Positions 50,889-60,449 of a stretch of 64,000 nucleotides of DNA are shown piece by piece. Source of the stretch: Pedobacter heparinus DSM 2366 (GTDB taxonomy: Bacteria > Bacteroidota > Bacteroidia > Sphingobacteriales > Sphingobacteriaceae); assembly GCF_000023825.1 (NCBI RefSeq), contig NC_013061.1, positions 4,340,001 to 4,404,000 on the forward strand, written 5' to 3'. A program made the translations under genes and the position numbers. The notes below the pieces were generated by a model. It was not told where the DNA came from. It worked only from the letters and a program-made list of their open reading frames with translations, and made no database searches. The first letter of the stretch is position 1, and every line of letters starts with the position of its first letter.

Positions 50889-53771
50889 ATGAGCTTAGAT
50901 ATTCATTACAAAGAGGACTTTAAAAACCGTCACATTGCACCCAACACACAGGATACCAATGCAATGTTACACACGATTGGGCTAGGCTCTGTTGAGGAAC
51001 TGATTGAACAAACTGTTCCTCAAAAAATCAGGTTAAAACAACCTTTGGATTTGCCAAAAGCTAAATCTGAAACAGATTATCTTGCAGCTTTAAAACAAAC
51101 AGCTTCTTTAAATAAAGTTTTCAAATCTTATATAGGCCAGGGCTATTATGACACCATTACTCCGGGGGTAATATTGCGGAATGTAATGGAAAATCCGGGC
51201 TGGTATACCCAATATACGCCCTATCAGGCCGAGATTGCCCAGGGCCGTTTACAGGCCTTGTTAAATTTCCAGACTATGGTGATTGACCTTACCGGAATGG
51301 AGATTGCAAATGCATCTTTGCTTGATGAAGGTACTGCTGCTGCAGAAGCCATGTTTATGCAGTACAGCTTGAAAAAAAACCAGCAGGCAACAAAGTTCTT
51401 TGTATCTGAACTGTTGTTCCCGCAAACCATAGATATTTTAAAAACAAGGGCCAATCCTTATGGTATTGAACTGGTAATTGGTGACCACCAGTCTTTTGAG
51501 CTTAATGAAGATTTTTTTGGCGCCATTATCCAGTATCCTGCCGGTAACGGTGAGGTATTTGATTATACCGGTTTTGCACAAAAAGCACATGATAAAAATG
51601 TTAAAGTAACAGTTGTGGCCGACCTGCTGAGCCTTACCCTATTGACACCTCCGGGAGAATGGGGCGCTGATGTAGTGGTAGGCACTACCCAACGCTTTGG
51701 CGTACCAATGGGCTTTGGTGGCCCTCATGCAGCTTATTTTGCAACAAAAGATGAATATAAACGCGCTATACCAGGCCGTATCATTGGTGTAACCATAGAC
51801 AGCAATAACAATTATGCTTTACGTATGGCTTTACAAACCAGGGAACAACACATCCGCAGGGACAAAGCTACTTCCAACATTTGTACCGCCCAGGCACTTT
51901 TAGCTATTATGGCTGGCTTTTATGCGGTTTATCACGGACCAAAAGGCTTAAAACTAATTGCCGAACGTACCCATGGCCTTGCAGTTACCTTAGCTAAATC
52001 TTTAGAAAAAATAGGCTATAAACAACTGAACAAAGCTTATTTTGATACTATACAGTTGGATTTAGGTAATCTGGCAGACTCTATCCACAGGGAATGCATC
52101 GATAATGAAATCAACCTGCACTATAAAGCTAGTATAGTTACCATTGCTTTGGATGAGACCACTTCTTTTGAGGACATTAAACTGCTGACCAGGATCTTTT
52201 CAAAAGTAAAGGCCATTGCCGCTGATGCGGTTGAACTGGCTGATGACAAAAACCTGGTTACCGTTATTCCTGCAGCACTGCAGCGTAAATCCACGTATTT
52301 AACACATCCGATCTTTAACGCACACCACTCTGAACATGAGATGCTGCGTTATATCAAATCGCTGGAAACCAAAGATCTTTCTCTTTGTCATTCTATGATT
52401 GCCTTAGGTTCATGTACCATGAAATTAAATGCAACAACGGAAATGATCCCGGTAACCTGGCCGGAATTCGGCAAGATCCATCCATTTGCACCCGCCGATC
52501 AGGTTTTAGGTTATTATACCATATTTAATGAACTGGACAAATGGTTAAGTGAAATTACAGGGTTTGCAGCCATGAGTTTACAGCCAAATGCAGGCGCTCA
52601 GGGCGAATATGCGGGCTTAATGGTGATCAGGGCTTACCATAATGACCGCGGCGATGCGCACCGTAACATTGCCCTAATCCCTTCGTCTGCACACGGTACC
52701 AATCCGGCTTCTGCTGCAATGGCAGGAATGAAAATTATAATTGTTAAATCACTGGAAAACGGGAATATTGATGTAGATGATCTAAAAGCAAAAGCTGAAG
52801 AACATGCGGCCAATCTATCCTGCCTGATGGTGACCTACCCTTCTACACATGGTGTATTTGAGGAAAGCATTGTTGACATCTGTAACATTATCCATGCAAA
52901 TGGCGGTCAGGTTTATATGGATGGGGCCAATATGAATGCTCAGGTCGGACTAACCAGCCCGGGCAATATCGGCGCTGACGTTTGTCATTTAAACTTACAT
53001 AAAACCTTCTGCATCCCTCATGGCGGTGGTGGGCCCGGTATGGGCCCGATTGGTGTAGCCAAACATCTTGTTCCTTACCTTCCTGGTCATGCTGTGGTAG
53101 ACATCAATAATGAAAAATCTATTCATGCCGTGTCTTCTGCTCCCTGGGGCTCTGCCTCGATCCTTGTTATTTCTCATGCCTATATTGCCATGATGGGTAC
53201 TGATGGACTGACAAATGCCACCAGGTATGCCATTTTAAACGCCAATTACATGAAAGCACGTTTGGAACAGCATTATCCTGTTTTATACTCAGGTGCAAAC
53301 GGACGCTGTGCACACGAGATGATTTTGGACTGCAGAGGCTTTAAGAGTTACGGAATTGAAGTAGTTGACATTGCCAAACGTTTGATGGACTATGGCTTCC
53401 ATGCACCCACAGTTTCTTTCCCGGTTGCAGGCACTCTGATGATTGAGCCAACAGAAAGTGAGCCTAAACATGAGCTTGACCGTTTCTGTGATGCATTGAT
53501 CGCTATCAGAAAAGAAGTTGCCGCAGTTGAACACGGTGAACTGGACAAAACAGATAATCCATTAAAAAATGCACCCCATACTGCCGCCATAGTAACAGGC
53601 GACGAATGGGACCATGCTTACAGCAGACAAACAGCTGCATTTCCTTTGCCTTATGTTGCTGCATATAAGTTCTGGCCATCCGTAGGCAGGGTGAATGATT
53701 CTTATGGCGACAGGTCGCTGGTTTGTGCATGTCCGCCTATTGAAAGTTACATGGAAGAGCCGGTAGCATAA
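50889..53771 (+). CDS. gcvP: Glycine dehydrogenase (decarboxylating), P protein
   Basis: PLP-dependent P protein of the glycine cleavage system. Start at ATG 50889; the frame is open further upstream only to TTG 50862, which overlaps the promoter. The 960 aa chain is the fused full-length form: an N-terminal half with FKNRHIAPN, GQGYYDTITPGVILRNVMENPGWYTQ-type motif (YIGQGYYDTITPGVILRN) and a C-terminal half with the PLP Lys705 in HLNLHKTFCIPHGGGGPGMG. gcvT and gcvH are not in the window. Confidence 0.97.
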   Translation: MSLDIHYKEDFKNRHIAPNTQDTNAMLHTIGLGSVEELIEQTVPQKIRLKQPLDLPKAKSETDYLAALKQTASLNKVFKSYIGQGYYDTITPGVILRNVMENPGWYTQYTPYQAEIAQGRLQALLNFQTMVIDLTGMEIANASLLDEGTAAAEAMFMQYSLKKNQQATKFFVSELLFPQTIDILKTRANPYGIELVIGDHQSFELNEDFFGAIIQYPAGNGEVFDYTGFAQKAHDKNVKVTVVADLLSLTLLTPPGEWGADVVVGTTQRFGVPMGFGGPHAAYFATKDEYKRAIPGRIIGVTIDSNNNYALRMALQTREQHIRRDKATSNICTAQALLAIMAGFYAVYHGPKGLKLIAERTHGLAVTLAKSLEKIGYKQLNKAYFDTIQLDLGNLADSIHRECIDNEINLHYKASIVTIALDETTSFEDIKLLTRIFSKVKAIAADAVELADDKNLVTVIPAALQRKSTYLTHPIFNAHHSEHEMLRYIKSLETKDLSLCHSMIALGSCTMKLNATTEMIPVTWPEFGKIHPFAPADQVLGYYTIFNELDKWLSEITGFAAMSLQPNAGAQGEYAGLMVIRAYHNDRGDAHRNIALIPSSAHGTNPASAAMAGMKIIIVKSLENGNIDVDDLKAKAEEHAANLSCLMVTYPSTHGVFEESIVDICNIIHANGGQVYMDGANMNAQVGLTSPGNIGADVCHLNLHKTFCIPHGGGGPGMGPIGVAKHLVPYLPGHAVVDINNEKSIHAVSSAPWGSASILVISHAYIAMMGTDGLTNATRYAILNANYMKARLEQHYPVLYSGANGRCAHEMILDCRGFKSYGIEVVDIAKRLMDYGFHAPTVSFPVAGTLMIEPTESEPKHELDRFCDALIAIRKEVAAVEHGELDKTDNPLKNAPHTAAIVTGDEWDHAYSRQTAAFPLPYVAAYKFWPSVGRVNDSYGDRSLVCACPPIESYMEEPVA

Positions 53772-53811
53772 ATACATCAAAAAACATATATTGCATCAAA
53801 AACATAAAAAG

Positions 53812-54405
53812 ATGAAATTAAAACTCAGCGCATTGGCATTACTGCTTATAGTAATCACTTCCTCGGCTTTTATAGCGCCCTTAGTAAAACCTGTCATCTA
53901 TAAAGTTGACCTGGAAAAATCGACACTAACCTGGGCTGCCAAAAAGGTAACCGGTGGCCATAATGGAACTGTCAACCTGCAGTCGGGTAGTTTACAGTTT
54001 GAAGGGAAAAAGCTTAACGGTGGAAATTTTGTAATCAATATGGCTACTATAAAGGATGCCGATAAAAGCGCAAAACTTGAAGGCCACTTAAAAGCTGATG
54101 ATTTTTTTGGGGTCGATAAGTTCGCTACTTCTACTTTTGTGATCAAAAAAGTCACTTCCGGAACTGGAAACCAGGTAAATATAACAGGAGATCTAACTAT
54201 AAAGGGAATTACAAACCCTATTACCTTCCCTGCAGCAGTAGTGTGGAATGCAGATGGCTCTGTAACCGCAACGGCAGATAAGATTGTTGTTGACAGAACT
54301 AAATTCGGTATTAAATTCAGATCTAAAGGTATGTTTCCAGATATAGGCGATAAAATGATTTATGATGACTTTGAACTTTCTATCAAACTGATTGCAAAAA
54401 AATAA
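53812..54405 (+). CDS. YceI-family secreted lipocalin-like protein
   Basis: Start chosen at ATG 53812 (MKLKLSALALLLIVITSSAF gives a signal peptide); the frame upstream reaches only TTG 53791. The 197 aa protein is a YceI domain: YKVDLEKSTLTWAAKKVTGG at its start, FVINMATIKDADKSAKLEGH, LKADDFFGVDKFATSTFVI, and the end FGIKFRSKGMF with DDFELSIKLIAKK. YceI proteins bind polyisoprenoid or other amphiphilic ligands in the periplasm; the ligand is unknown. A terminator follows. Confidence 0.93.
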   Translation: MKLKLSALALLLIVITSSAFIAPLVKPVIYKVDLEKSTLTWAAKKVTGGHNGTVNLQSGSLQFEGKKLNGGNFVINMATIKDADKSAKLEGHLKADDFFGVDKFATSTFVIKKVTSGTGNQVNITGDLTIKGITNPITFPAAVVWNADGSVTATADKIVVDRTKFGIKFRSKGMFPDIGDKMIYDDFELSIKLIAKK

Positions 54406-54423
54406 AACTTATATTAAAAACAT

Positions 54424-54455
54424 AAAAAAAGCCATTCTTGGAATGGCTTTTTTTA
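54424..54455 (+). terminator. Rho-independent terminator after the YceI gene
   Basis: A7-GCCATTC-TTG-GAATGGC-T7: perfect stem with flanking A and T tracts, 19 bp after the stop. Confidence 0.9.
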
Positions 54456-54551
54456 TTAATAAAATAAATGTTTATCCTTTAAAATATTTACAGACATATT
54501 TCATAACTTTATATCAGCAGCAAATATGCTGGCATAAGCCAGGTAACCCTT

Positions 54552-54950
54552 ATGATGGACAATAGAATTAACCTTCTCGTTATTGATGATGATGACATCA
54601 ACATCTTCATTATCAAAAAGATTGTTGAAAAAACGGGATACAACGTTAATATGGTATCCAAGGCAAATGGTTTATTGGCCATTGATCATTTAAAGGCCAC
54701 AATGGGTCAGGAAACCTTCCCTCATCTGATCCTTATTGACATTAATATGCCGGTTTTAAATGGCTGGGAGTTTCTGGAAACCTATGAAGAGCTGAACATC
54801 ACGCAAAGGGTAGACATGTATATGCTGTCTTCTTCGGTTTATGAAAACGACATAGAAAAGGCAAAAACTTATGCAAAAGTGAAGGGTTTTATCTCCAAAC
54901 CTCTATCTATAGAGAGATTAATAGAGCTTTTTAAATTGCTGGAGCAATAA
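54552..54950 (+). CDS. Single-domain response regulator
   Basis: A 132 aa receiver domain with no output domain. The acidic pocket (LLVIDDDDINIFII), the phospho-acceptor Asp in LILIDINMPVLNGWEF, the Thr/Ser position (YMLSSSVYEND) and the conserved Lys in KGFISKPLSIERL are all present, so it should be phosphorylated. Such CheY-like proteins in Bacteroidota often act as phosphate shuttles or in anti-sigma networks. No kinase is adjacent. ATG 54552 is directly followed by a second ATG (54555). Confidence 0.9.
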   Translation: MMDNRINLLVIDDDDINIFIIKKIVEKTGYNVNMVSKANGLLAIDHLKATMGQETFPHLILIDINMPVLNGWEFLETYEELNITQRVDMYMLSSSVYENDIEKAKTYAKVKGFISKPLSIERLIELFKLLEQ

Positions 54951-54954
54951 AAAA

Positions 54955-55722
54955 CTAAGTGATCTTAAACTGTCCTTCAGCTGTTAAACTTACATGGCCA
55001 GATGCTTTTGTTTTGGCATGATAGAACAGGCAGTTCCAGTTTTCGGCCGCAGCCTTCTTACCAAACTCTTCTCTTAATTCCATTGCCTTTCTGCCATCAA
55101 AATCATATTTGGCGATAAACTTTCTTAAAAGTTCTTCGGGCTCAGGTAAAACGTCACCACCAAAAAACACTTTATCGACCCCGTCATCCAATAAAAAAAC
55201 CTGGTGAAATGGGGTATGGGCACCTGTCAGTTCATAACTGATCTCGGGTGTCAACTGCCCCGAGCCTTCAATAAAAATGAGTTGTGCATTGCGTTGCAGG
55301 AATTCAAATATTTCCGTTTTATAAGAAGAAGATGGATTTGTAAATGCACTTTCCCATTCTCCCCTTTGTATCACATAACTGGCATTGGGAAAGCTAAGTC
55401 CCATTTTTTCTGCCCGATGATGGACCATACCACCTGAATGATCAAAATGCAGGTGCGACATGAGCACCATATTTATAGCTTCCGGATCAAAACCTGCCTT
55501 TCTTATATTTTCATGCAGGATGAGCTGTCCTTCCTCATTGCTATACCCCAATCCGGTATCAAATAAAATCAGTGAATCTTTTAACTGCACAAGAAAGGGC
55601 TGAATATGGATAAATAAAGAAGCTGGTCTGCTTTTTGGATCATCTGTTTCCGGGTTAAAAGGAATAAACTTTTTATCGGCAGCTACAGAATAAGACCCTT
55701 CGTATAAAGTGAAAACTTGCAA
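54955..55722 (-). CDS. MBL-fold metallo-hydrolase
   Basis: A 255 aa cytoplasmic metallo-beta-lactamase-fold hydrolase with the zinc motif His90-Leu-His92-Phe-Asp94-His95 (LMSHLHFDHSGG), ligand His in TGAHTPFHQVFLL and Asp in VFFGGDVLPEP, and a last His in SGHVSL near the end. The arrangement resembles the AHL-lactonase/quorum-quenching-like and related hydrolases, but the sequence alone cannot assign a substrate. It ends 4 bp from the convergent response-regulator gene and is divergent from recJ. Confidence 0.88.
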   Translation of the reverse strand: MQVFTLYEGSYSVAADKKFIPFNPETDDPKSRPASLFIHIQPFLVQLKDSLILFDTGLGYSNEEGQLILHENIRKAGFDPEAINMVLMSHLHFDHSGGMVHHRAEKMGLSFPNASYVIQRGEWESAFTNPSSSYKTEIFEFLQRNAQLIFIEGSGQLTPEISYELTGAHTPFHQVFLLDDGVDKVFFGGDVLPEPEELLRKFIAKYDFDGRKAMELREEFGKKAAAENWNCLFYHAKTKASGHVSLTAEGQFKIT

Positions 55723-55805
55723 TGGCGTAGTTATTTAATAAATGATATATTTACGAATCATTGCAAAGATATGGAACCTGCATGAAGTAATAGAATTATA
55801 ATTAG

Positions 55806-57509
55806 ATGAAGAAAAGATGGGTGCAGGCTTTACAGGGCAATAAAGAGACAACAGCGCTGCTTGCACAACAATTAAACATAGACAGCAGTTTGGCCCAGAT
55901 ACTGGTACAAAGGGGTATTTCCTCTTTCGAAGAGGCAAGGCAATATTTCAGACCGGACATGGGCAGGTTACACGATCCTTTTTTAATGAAGGACATGGAC
56001 AAAGCTATTGAACGTATTGATAAGGCCATTAACAGTCGCGAAAAGATATTGGTTTATGGCGATTATGATGTAGACGGGACCACATCTGTAGCCCTTGCCT
56101 TTAGTTTCTTTAGCCAGTTTACAGATCAGATAGGCTATTATATTCCGGACAGACATAAAGAAGGTTATGGCATTTCTACAGCAGGGATTGATTATGCAAA
56201 TGCAAATGGCATCAGCTTAATTATTGCGCTTGACTGTGGGATAAAATCAACAGATAAAATAGCTTATGCCAATAGTCTGAATATCGATTTTATCATCTGT
56301 GACCATCATTTACCTGGTGAGGTATTACCGGCTGCAGTGGCCATACTTGATCCAAAACGGAAGGATTGCCCCTACCCTTTTAAAGAGCTGGCTGGTTGTG
56401 GTATTGGATTTAAACTGGCACAGGCTTACTGCCTGCAGCATCGCCTACCTCAGGAGCAGTATGAGCGTTACCTGGACCTGGTGATGGTAAGTATTGCGGC
56501 CGACATTGTCCCGATAGAAGATGAAAACCGGATACTGGCTTATCACGGCCTGATTAAGCTGAACAGCAATCCCTGTATAGGGCTCAAGGCATTGATGGAC
56601 ATATCAGGAAAAAACAAAGATTACACCCTTACCGACGTGGTATTTACACTTGCCCCACGTATTAATGCTGCCGGAAGGATGGATCATGCCAACCAGGCAG
56701 TAAAAATGTTGCTCTGTACGGAGGATAATCTGGCACAGGAACAGAGTTTACTGATCAACCTTCAAAATACAGAACGCAAAACTTCGGACCAGAACATGAC
56801 TGCCGAAGCCCTGGCATTGATAGCTGAATGTGAAATCCTCATCAATAAAAAAACAACCGTTGTTTACCATGAAAACTGGAATAAAGGGGTAATTGGTATT
56901 GTAGCCTCGAGGCTGACAGAAAAATATTATCGTCCTACAGTCGTACTTACCAAATCGAATGGTCTGTTAACCGGATCTGCACGTTCTGTAGCAGGGTTTG
57001 ACCTCTATGAGGCACTACTGGGCTGCGAAGATCTACTGGTACAATTTGGCGGACATAAATTTGCAGCCGGATTAACCATAAAAGCTGAAGATATCGGTTT
57101 TTTCACAGAACGTTTCGAAAACATAGTTGCTGCAACCATTACGGAAGACCTGCTTTGTCCCGAAATCAGTATAGACAACGAGATCCGGTTAAGGCAGATA
57201 GATGGAAAATTTCAGCGCATTATTGCTCAAATGGCCCCTTTTGGCCCACACAATATGGCCCCTGTATTTGTGAGCCATGAAGTATTTCTAGCCAGCAAAC
57301 CTTATGTTGTAGGCACAAAACATTTAAAATTAGCTATAAAACAACAAAATTCATCTATTTTTGAATGCATAGCTTTTGGAATGGCTGAAGAATATGAACA
57401 ACTGTTACAACCAAACCAGCCTTTTTCTGTTTGTTATACAATTGAAGAAAATATATGGAAAGCGCAAAAGCGTTTACAGTTAAATATTAAAGAGATTAAA
57501 CTGAATTGA
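55806..57509 (+). CDS. recJ: Single-stranded-DNA-specific 5'-3' exonuclease RecJ
   Basis: DHH-family exonuclease for recombination and mismatch repair. The 567 aa chain has motif I Gly85-Asp-Tyr-Asp88-Val-Asp90-Gly (VYGDYDVDGTTSVAL), the DHH motif Asp166-His-His168 (FIICDHHLPG), an internal ADIVPIEDENR motif, RINAAGRMDHA, and the DHHA1 motif GGHKFAAGLTI, followed by an OB-like C-terminal part. The length is normal. lptB follows 41 bp downstream. Confidence 0.96.
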   Translation: MKKRWVQALQGNKETTALLAQQLNIDSSLAQILVQRGISSFEEARQYFRPDMGRLHDPFLMKDMDKAIERIDKAINSREKILVYGDYDVDGTTSVALAFSFFSQFTDQIGYYIPDRHKEGYGISTAGIDYANANGISLIIALDCGIKSTDKIAYANSLNIDFIICDHHLPGEVLPAAVAILDPKRKDCPYPFKELAGCGIGFKLAQAYCLQHRLPQEQYERYLDLVMVSIAADIVPIEDENRILAYHGLIKLNSNPCIGLKALMDISGKNKDYTLTDVVFTLAPRINAAGRMDHANQAVKMLLCTEDNLAQEQSLLINLQNTERKTSDQNMTAEALALIAECEILINKKTTVVYHENWNKGVIGIVASRLTEKYYRPTVVLTKSNGLLTGSARSVAGFDLYEALLGCEDLLVQFGGHKFAAGLTIKAEDIGFFTERFENIVAATITEDLLCPEISIDNEIRLRQIDGKFQRIIAQMAPFGPHNMAPVFVSHEVFLASKPYVVGTKHLKLAIKQQNSSIFECIAFGMAEEYEQLLQPNQPFSVCYTIEENIWKAQKRLQLNIKEIKLN

Positions 57510-57550
57510 GTAAATCTATAATGATAAGAAATCGCAAATCGTAATTATAA

Positions 57551-58285
57551 ATGATATTAAGAGCTGAACATCTCATCAAAAAATATAAGCAGCGAACAGT
57601 TGTTAACGATGTGTCATTTAGTGTAAGTCAGGGTGAAATTGTGGGTTTGCTGGGACCTAATGGTGCAGGTAAGACAACATCTTTTTATATGATTGTCGGC
57701 CTGATCAAACCCAATGAGGGTACCATTTTTTTGGATGAACAGGATATCACCAAAGACCCTATGTACCGCAGGGCCCAGAAAGGCATAGGATACCTTGCTC
57801 AGGAAGCATCGGTATTCAGAAAGCTTTCGGTTGAGGACAACATCATGGCCATTTTAGAAATGACAAAAATGAACAGGGAGGAGCGCCATGAAAAACTGGA
57901 AGAACTGATTACAGAATTTAGCTTGCATAAAGTACGTAAAAACAGGGGTGATCTGCTGTCTGGTGGAGAACGGCGAAGGACGGAAATTGCGAGGGCCCTG
58001 GCTGCAAGCCCGAATTTCATTTTATTGGATGAACCTTTTGCAGGAGTAGACCCCATTGCTGTTGAAGAAATCCAGACCATTGTAGCTAAGCTTAAACAAA
58101 AAAATATTGGAATATTGATTACAGACCATAATGTTCAGGAGACCTTGTCTATTACCGACAGGGCATACCTGCTTTTTGAAGGTAAAATACTGGAATCGGG
58201 CACACCAGAAGTACTTGCGGCCAATGAGATGGTGAGAAGAGTTTATCTTGGTTCGAATTTCGTACTGCGCAAAAAACAATTATAG
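57551..58285 (+). CDS. lptB: LPS export ABC transporter ATP-binding protein
   Basis: ATPase of the LptB2FG complex that pulls lipopolysaccharide from the inner membrane. The 244 aa protein has Walker A GPNGAGKTTSF with Lys41, Q loop IGYLAQEASVFRKLSVEDN, ABC signature LLSGGERRRTEIARALA, Walker B FILLDEPFAGVDPIA and the H-loop LITDHNVQETL, and the LptB-type pattern VRRVYLGSNF at the end. Its permease genes are not adjacent, as is usual in this phylum. Confidence 0.95.
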   Translation: MILRAEHLIKKYKQRTVVNDVSFSVSQGEIVGLLGPNGAGKTTSFYMIVGLIKPNEGTIFLDEQDITKDPMYRRAQKGIGYLAQEASVFRKLSVEDNIMAILEMTKMNREERHEKLEELITEFSLHKVRKNRGDLLSGGERRRTEIARALAASPNFILLDEPFAGVDPIAVEEIQTIVAKLKQKNIGILITDHNVQETLSITDRAYLLFEGKILESGTPEVLAANEMVRRVYLGSNFVLRKKQL

Positions 58286-58306
58286 TCCTTATTCAAAAAC
58301 CCACAG

Positions 58307-59815
58307 ATGGCAATTGTAAATTCAATTTTTACCTGGTATATGAAAAAGCGCGTTCACCAGATCGAGCTTTTTATGAAATACCCGCACGATGTGCAGGAAG
58401 AATGGTTTCACAAACTGATATCCAGCGCAGAATATACAGAATGGGGAATGAAGTATGATTATCAGTCCATCCTTTCTCCACAGCAGTTTAAAGAAAGGGT
58501 ACCCATTCAAAACTATGATACTTTAAAGCCTTACATAGAGCGCATGCTTAAAGGTGAACAAAATATCCTTTGGTCTTCAGAGATCAAATGGTTCGCCAAG
58601 TCATCCGGAACAACAAGCGACAGGAGTAAATTTATCCCTGTATCTGAAGAATCTTTACAGGAATGTCACTTTAAAGGGGGTAAAGACATGCTGTCTATCT
58701 TTTGTAACAACAGACCCGATAACCAGATCCTGACCGGGAAGGGCCTGGTACTTGGGGGAAGCCATCAGATCAACCAGCTGAATGAAGACTCCTTCTACGG
58801 AGATCTTTCGGCAGTACTGATCAAAAACCTGCCGGTATGGGCCGAATATTACCGTACCCCAAATATTTCTATCGCCCTGATGGATAATTACGAGGAGAAG
58901 ATGGAAAAAATGGCTGAAGCAACGATTAAGGAGAATGTAACCAATATTGCTGGTGTGCCTACCTGGACCATTGTACTGGCAAAAAAAGTTTTAGAAATAA
59001 CAGGAAAAAGGCATTTGCTTGAAGTATGGCCCAACCTGGAGCTGTACATTCATGGCGCAGTTAATTTTAAGCCTTACAGAGAACAGTTCCAGGAACTTAT
59101 ACCTTCAGATGAAATGTATTATTTGGAGACATACAATGCATCAGAAGGTTTTTTTGGCATACAGGACGAGGTAAACTCGGATGAAATGCTGTTGATGCTG
59201 GATTACGGAATTTATTATGAATTTCTTCCTCTTGAGCATATAGAGACTGAGCATCCACGGACCTTATCGCTGGAAGAAGTTGAACTGAATAAGAATTATG
59301 CCATTATCATTTCTACCAATGGAGGTTTATGGCGTTATATGATTGGGGATACCGTCCAGTTTACCAGTCTTTTTCCTTACCGGATAAAAATTACCGGCCG
59401 TACCAAACATTTTATCAATGCTTTTGGCGAAGAAGTTATTATTGACAATGCCGAACAGGCCATTTGCAAAGCCTGCACTGAAACAGGGGCTGTTTTTAAA
59501 GATTATACGGCCTGTCCTATCTACTTTAAAGGCGAAGAAGTTGGCGGCCATGAATGGATCATTGAATTTGACCAGCAGCCCAATGATTTTGAAAGATTTA
59601 TAGATGTTTTAGATCAGACACTGAGAGAAGTAAATTCTGATTATGATGCCAAACGTTTTAAAGACCTTGCGTTGCGTAGACCTAAAGTGCACAATGCACC
59701 TTCCAATACATTTTATAACTGGTTAAAATCTAAAGGGAAGCTGGGTGGGCAGCACAAAGTACCACGACTGGCCAATGACCGGAAATATGTTGATGAAATT
59801 TTATCTATACTTTAA
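58307..59815 (+). CDS. GH3 auxin-responsive-family acyl-amidosynthetase-like protein
   Basis: A 502 aa cytoplasmic adenylating enzyme of the GH3 (auxin-responsive promoter) family, unrelated to glycoside hydrolase family 3. ATP/AMP-binding motifs are visible: WFAKSSGTTSDRSKFIPVSE (P-loop-like motif 1), YLETYNASEGFFGIQ (motif 2) and WRYMIGDTVQF (motif 3), followed by ITGRTKHFINAFGEEVI. Plant members join amino acids to jasmonate or auxin; bacterial members are common in Bacteroidota and their substrates are mostly unknown. It starts 21 bp after lptB, so it may be co-transcribed with an LPS-export gene. Confidence 0.9.
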   Translation: MAIVNSIFTWYMKKRVHQIELFMKYPHDVQEEWFHKLISSAEYTEWGMKYDYQSILSPQQFKERVPIQNYDTLKPYIERMLKGEQNILWSSEIKWFAKSSGTTSDRSKFIPVSEESLQECHFKGGKDMLSIFCNNRPDNQILTGKGLVLGGSHQINQLNEDSFYGDLSAVLIKNLPVWAEYYRTPNISIALMDNYEEKMEKMAEATIKENVTNIAGVPTWTIVLAKKVLEITGKRHLLEVWPNLELYIHGAVNFKPYREQFQELIPSDEMYYLETYNASEGFFGIQDEVNSDEMLLMLDYGIYYEFLPLEHIETEHPRTLSLEEVELNKNYAIIISTNGGLWRYMIGDTVQFTSLFPYRIKITGRTKHFINAFGEEVIIDNAEQAICKACTETGAVFKDYTACPIYFKGEEVGGHEWIIEFDQQPNDFERFIDVLDQTLREVNSDYDAKRFKDLALRRPKVHNAPSNTFYNWLKSKGKLGGQHKVPRLANDRKYVDEILSIL

Positions 59816-59940
59816 ATTATTGTTTTTGCAGAAAGATTATTAAAATTCATTTTTTTTTATTAAATTTCATCTGCGTTTCTATTTCGTTCAAAGGAAGAGA
59901 AGAGATGGATAGAATTCGTGTTTTTAAATATGAATCGCTT

Positions 59941-60369
59941 ATGAAAACCGTACAGCAGTTACTCAGCACCAAATCAGCCCAAATTTTCTCTGTAACAGAA
60001 AACTCATCAGTTTTAGATGCCTTAAAAGTAATGATGGAAAAAAACATTAGTGCCTTGATGGTTCTTGACGGTAAGCGCCTAGTAGGAATTTTTACAGAGC
60101 GGGATTATGCAAGAAAAATTATCCTGCACGGAAAGTCTTCGGCTGAAACTGCTATAAAAGAAGTCATGACTGCCCAGCCCATCACAGTACTTCCATCCGA
60201 TGGCATAGACTTTTGTATGGGTATTATGACAGATAAACACATCAGACACTTACCTGTAATGCAGGAGCAGCAGCTTTTGGGTATGGTATCCATAGGTGAT
60301 GTGGTAAAGTTTATTATTGAAGACCAGAAGCAAACCATTTCCCAGCTGGAGAGCTATATCAGCAGTTAA
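59941..60369 (+). CDS. CBS-domain pair protein
   Basis: Start chosen at ATG 59941 (family N-terminus KTVQQLLSTK); an in-frame ATG at 59905 would add 12 residues. The 142 aa protein consists of two CBS motifs: SVLDALKVMMEKNISALMVL with GIFTERDYARKI, then IKEVMTAQPITVLPSDGIDF with HIRHLPVMQEQQLLGMVSIG and DVVK. CBS pairs bind adenine nucleotides and act as energy sensors, usually by association with another protein; no partner is adjacent. Confidence 0.9.
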   Translation: MKTVQQLLSTKSAQIFSVTENSSVLDALKVMMEKNISALMVLDGKRLVGIFTERDYARKIILHGKSSAETAIKEVMTAQPITVLPSDGIDFCMGIMTDKHIRHLPVMQEQQLLGMVSIGDVVKFIIEDQKQTISQLESYISS

Positions 60370-60390
60370 TATGAACAGCTCATACCTCGT

Positions 60391-60437
60391 ATGCTAAAAA
60401 AGCCTGTTCATTTACCTTGAACAGGCTTTTTTAGCAT
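60391..60437. terminator. Bidirectional terminator between convergent genes
   Basis: A perfect 20-bp inverted repeat (ATGCTAAAAAAGCCTGTTCA and its complement) with a 7-nt loop. The A-tract and T-tract within the arms make it work on both strands: for the CBS gene (plus, ends 60369) and the M13 peptidase gene (minus, ends 60450). Confidence 0.92.
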
Positions 60438-60449
60438 AAAGCATATCTT

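Noticed and set aside
58307..59815. Reading the GH3 protein as a glycoside hydrolase family 3 enzyme because of its name.
   Set aside because: The motifs are those of adenylating acyl-amidosynthetases; it shares only the abbreviation with the GH3 glucosidase at 11675.
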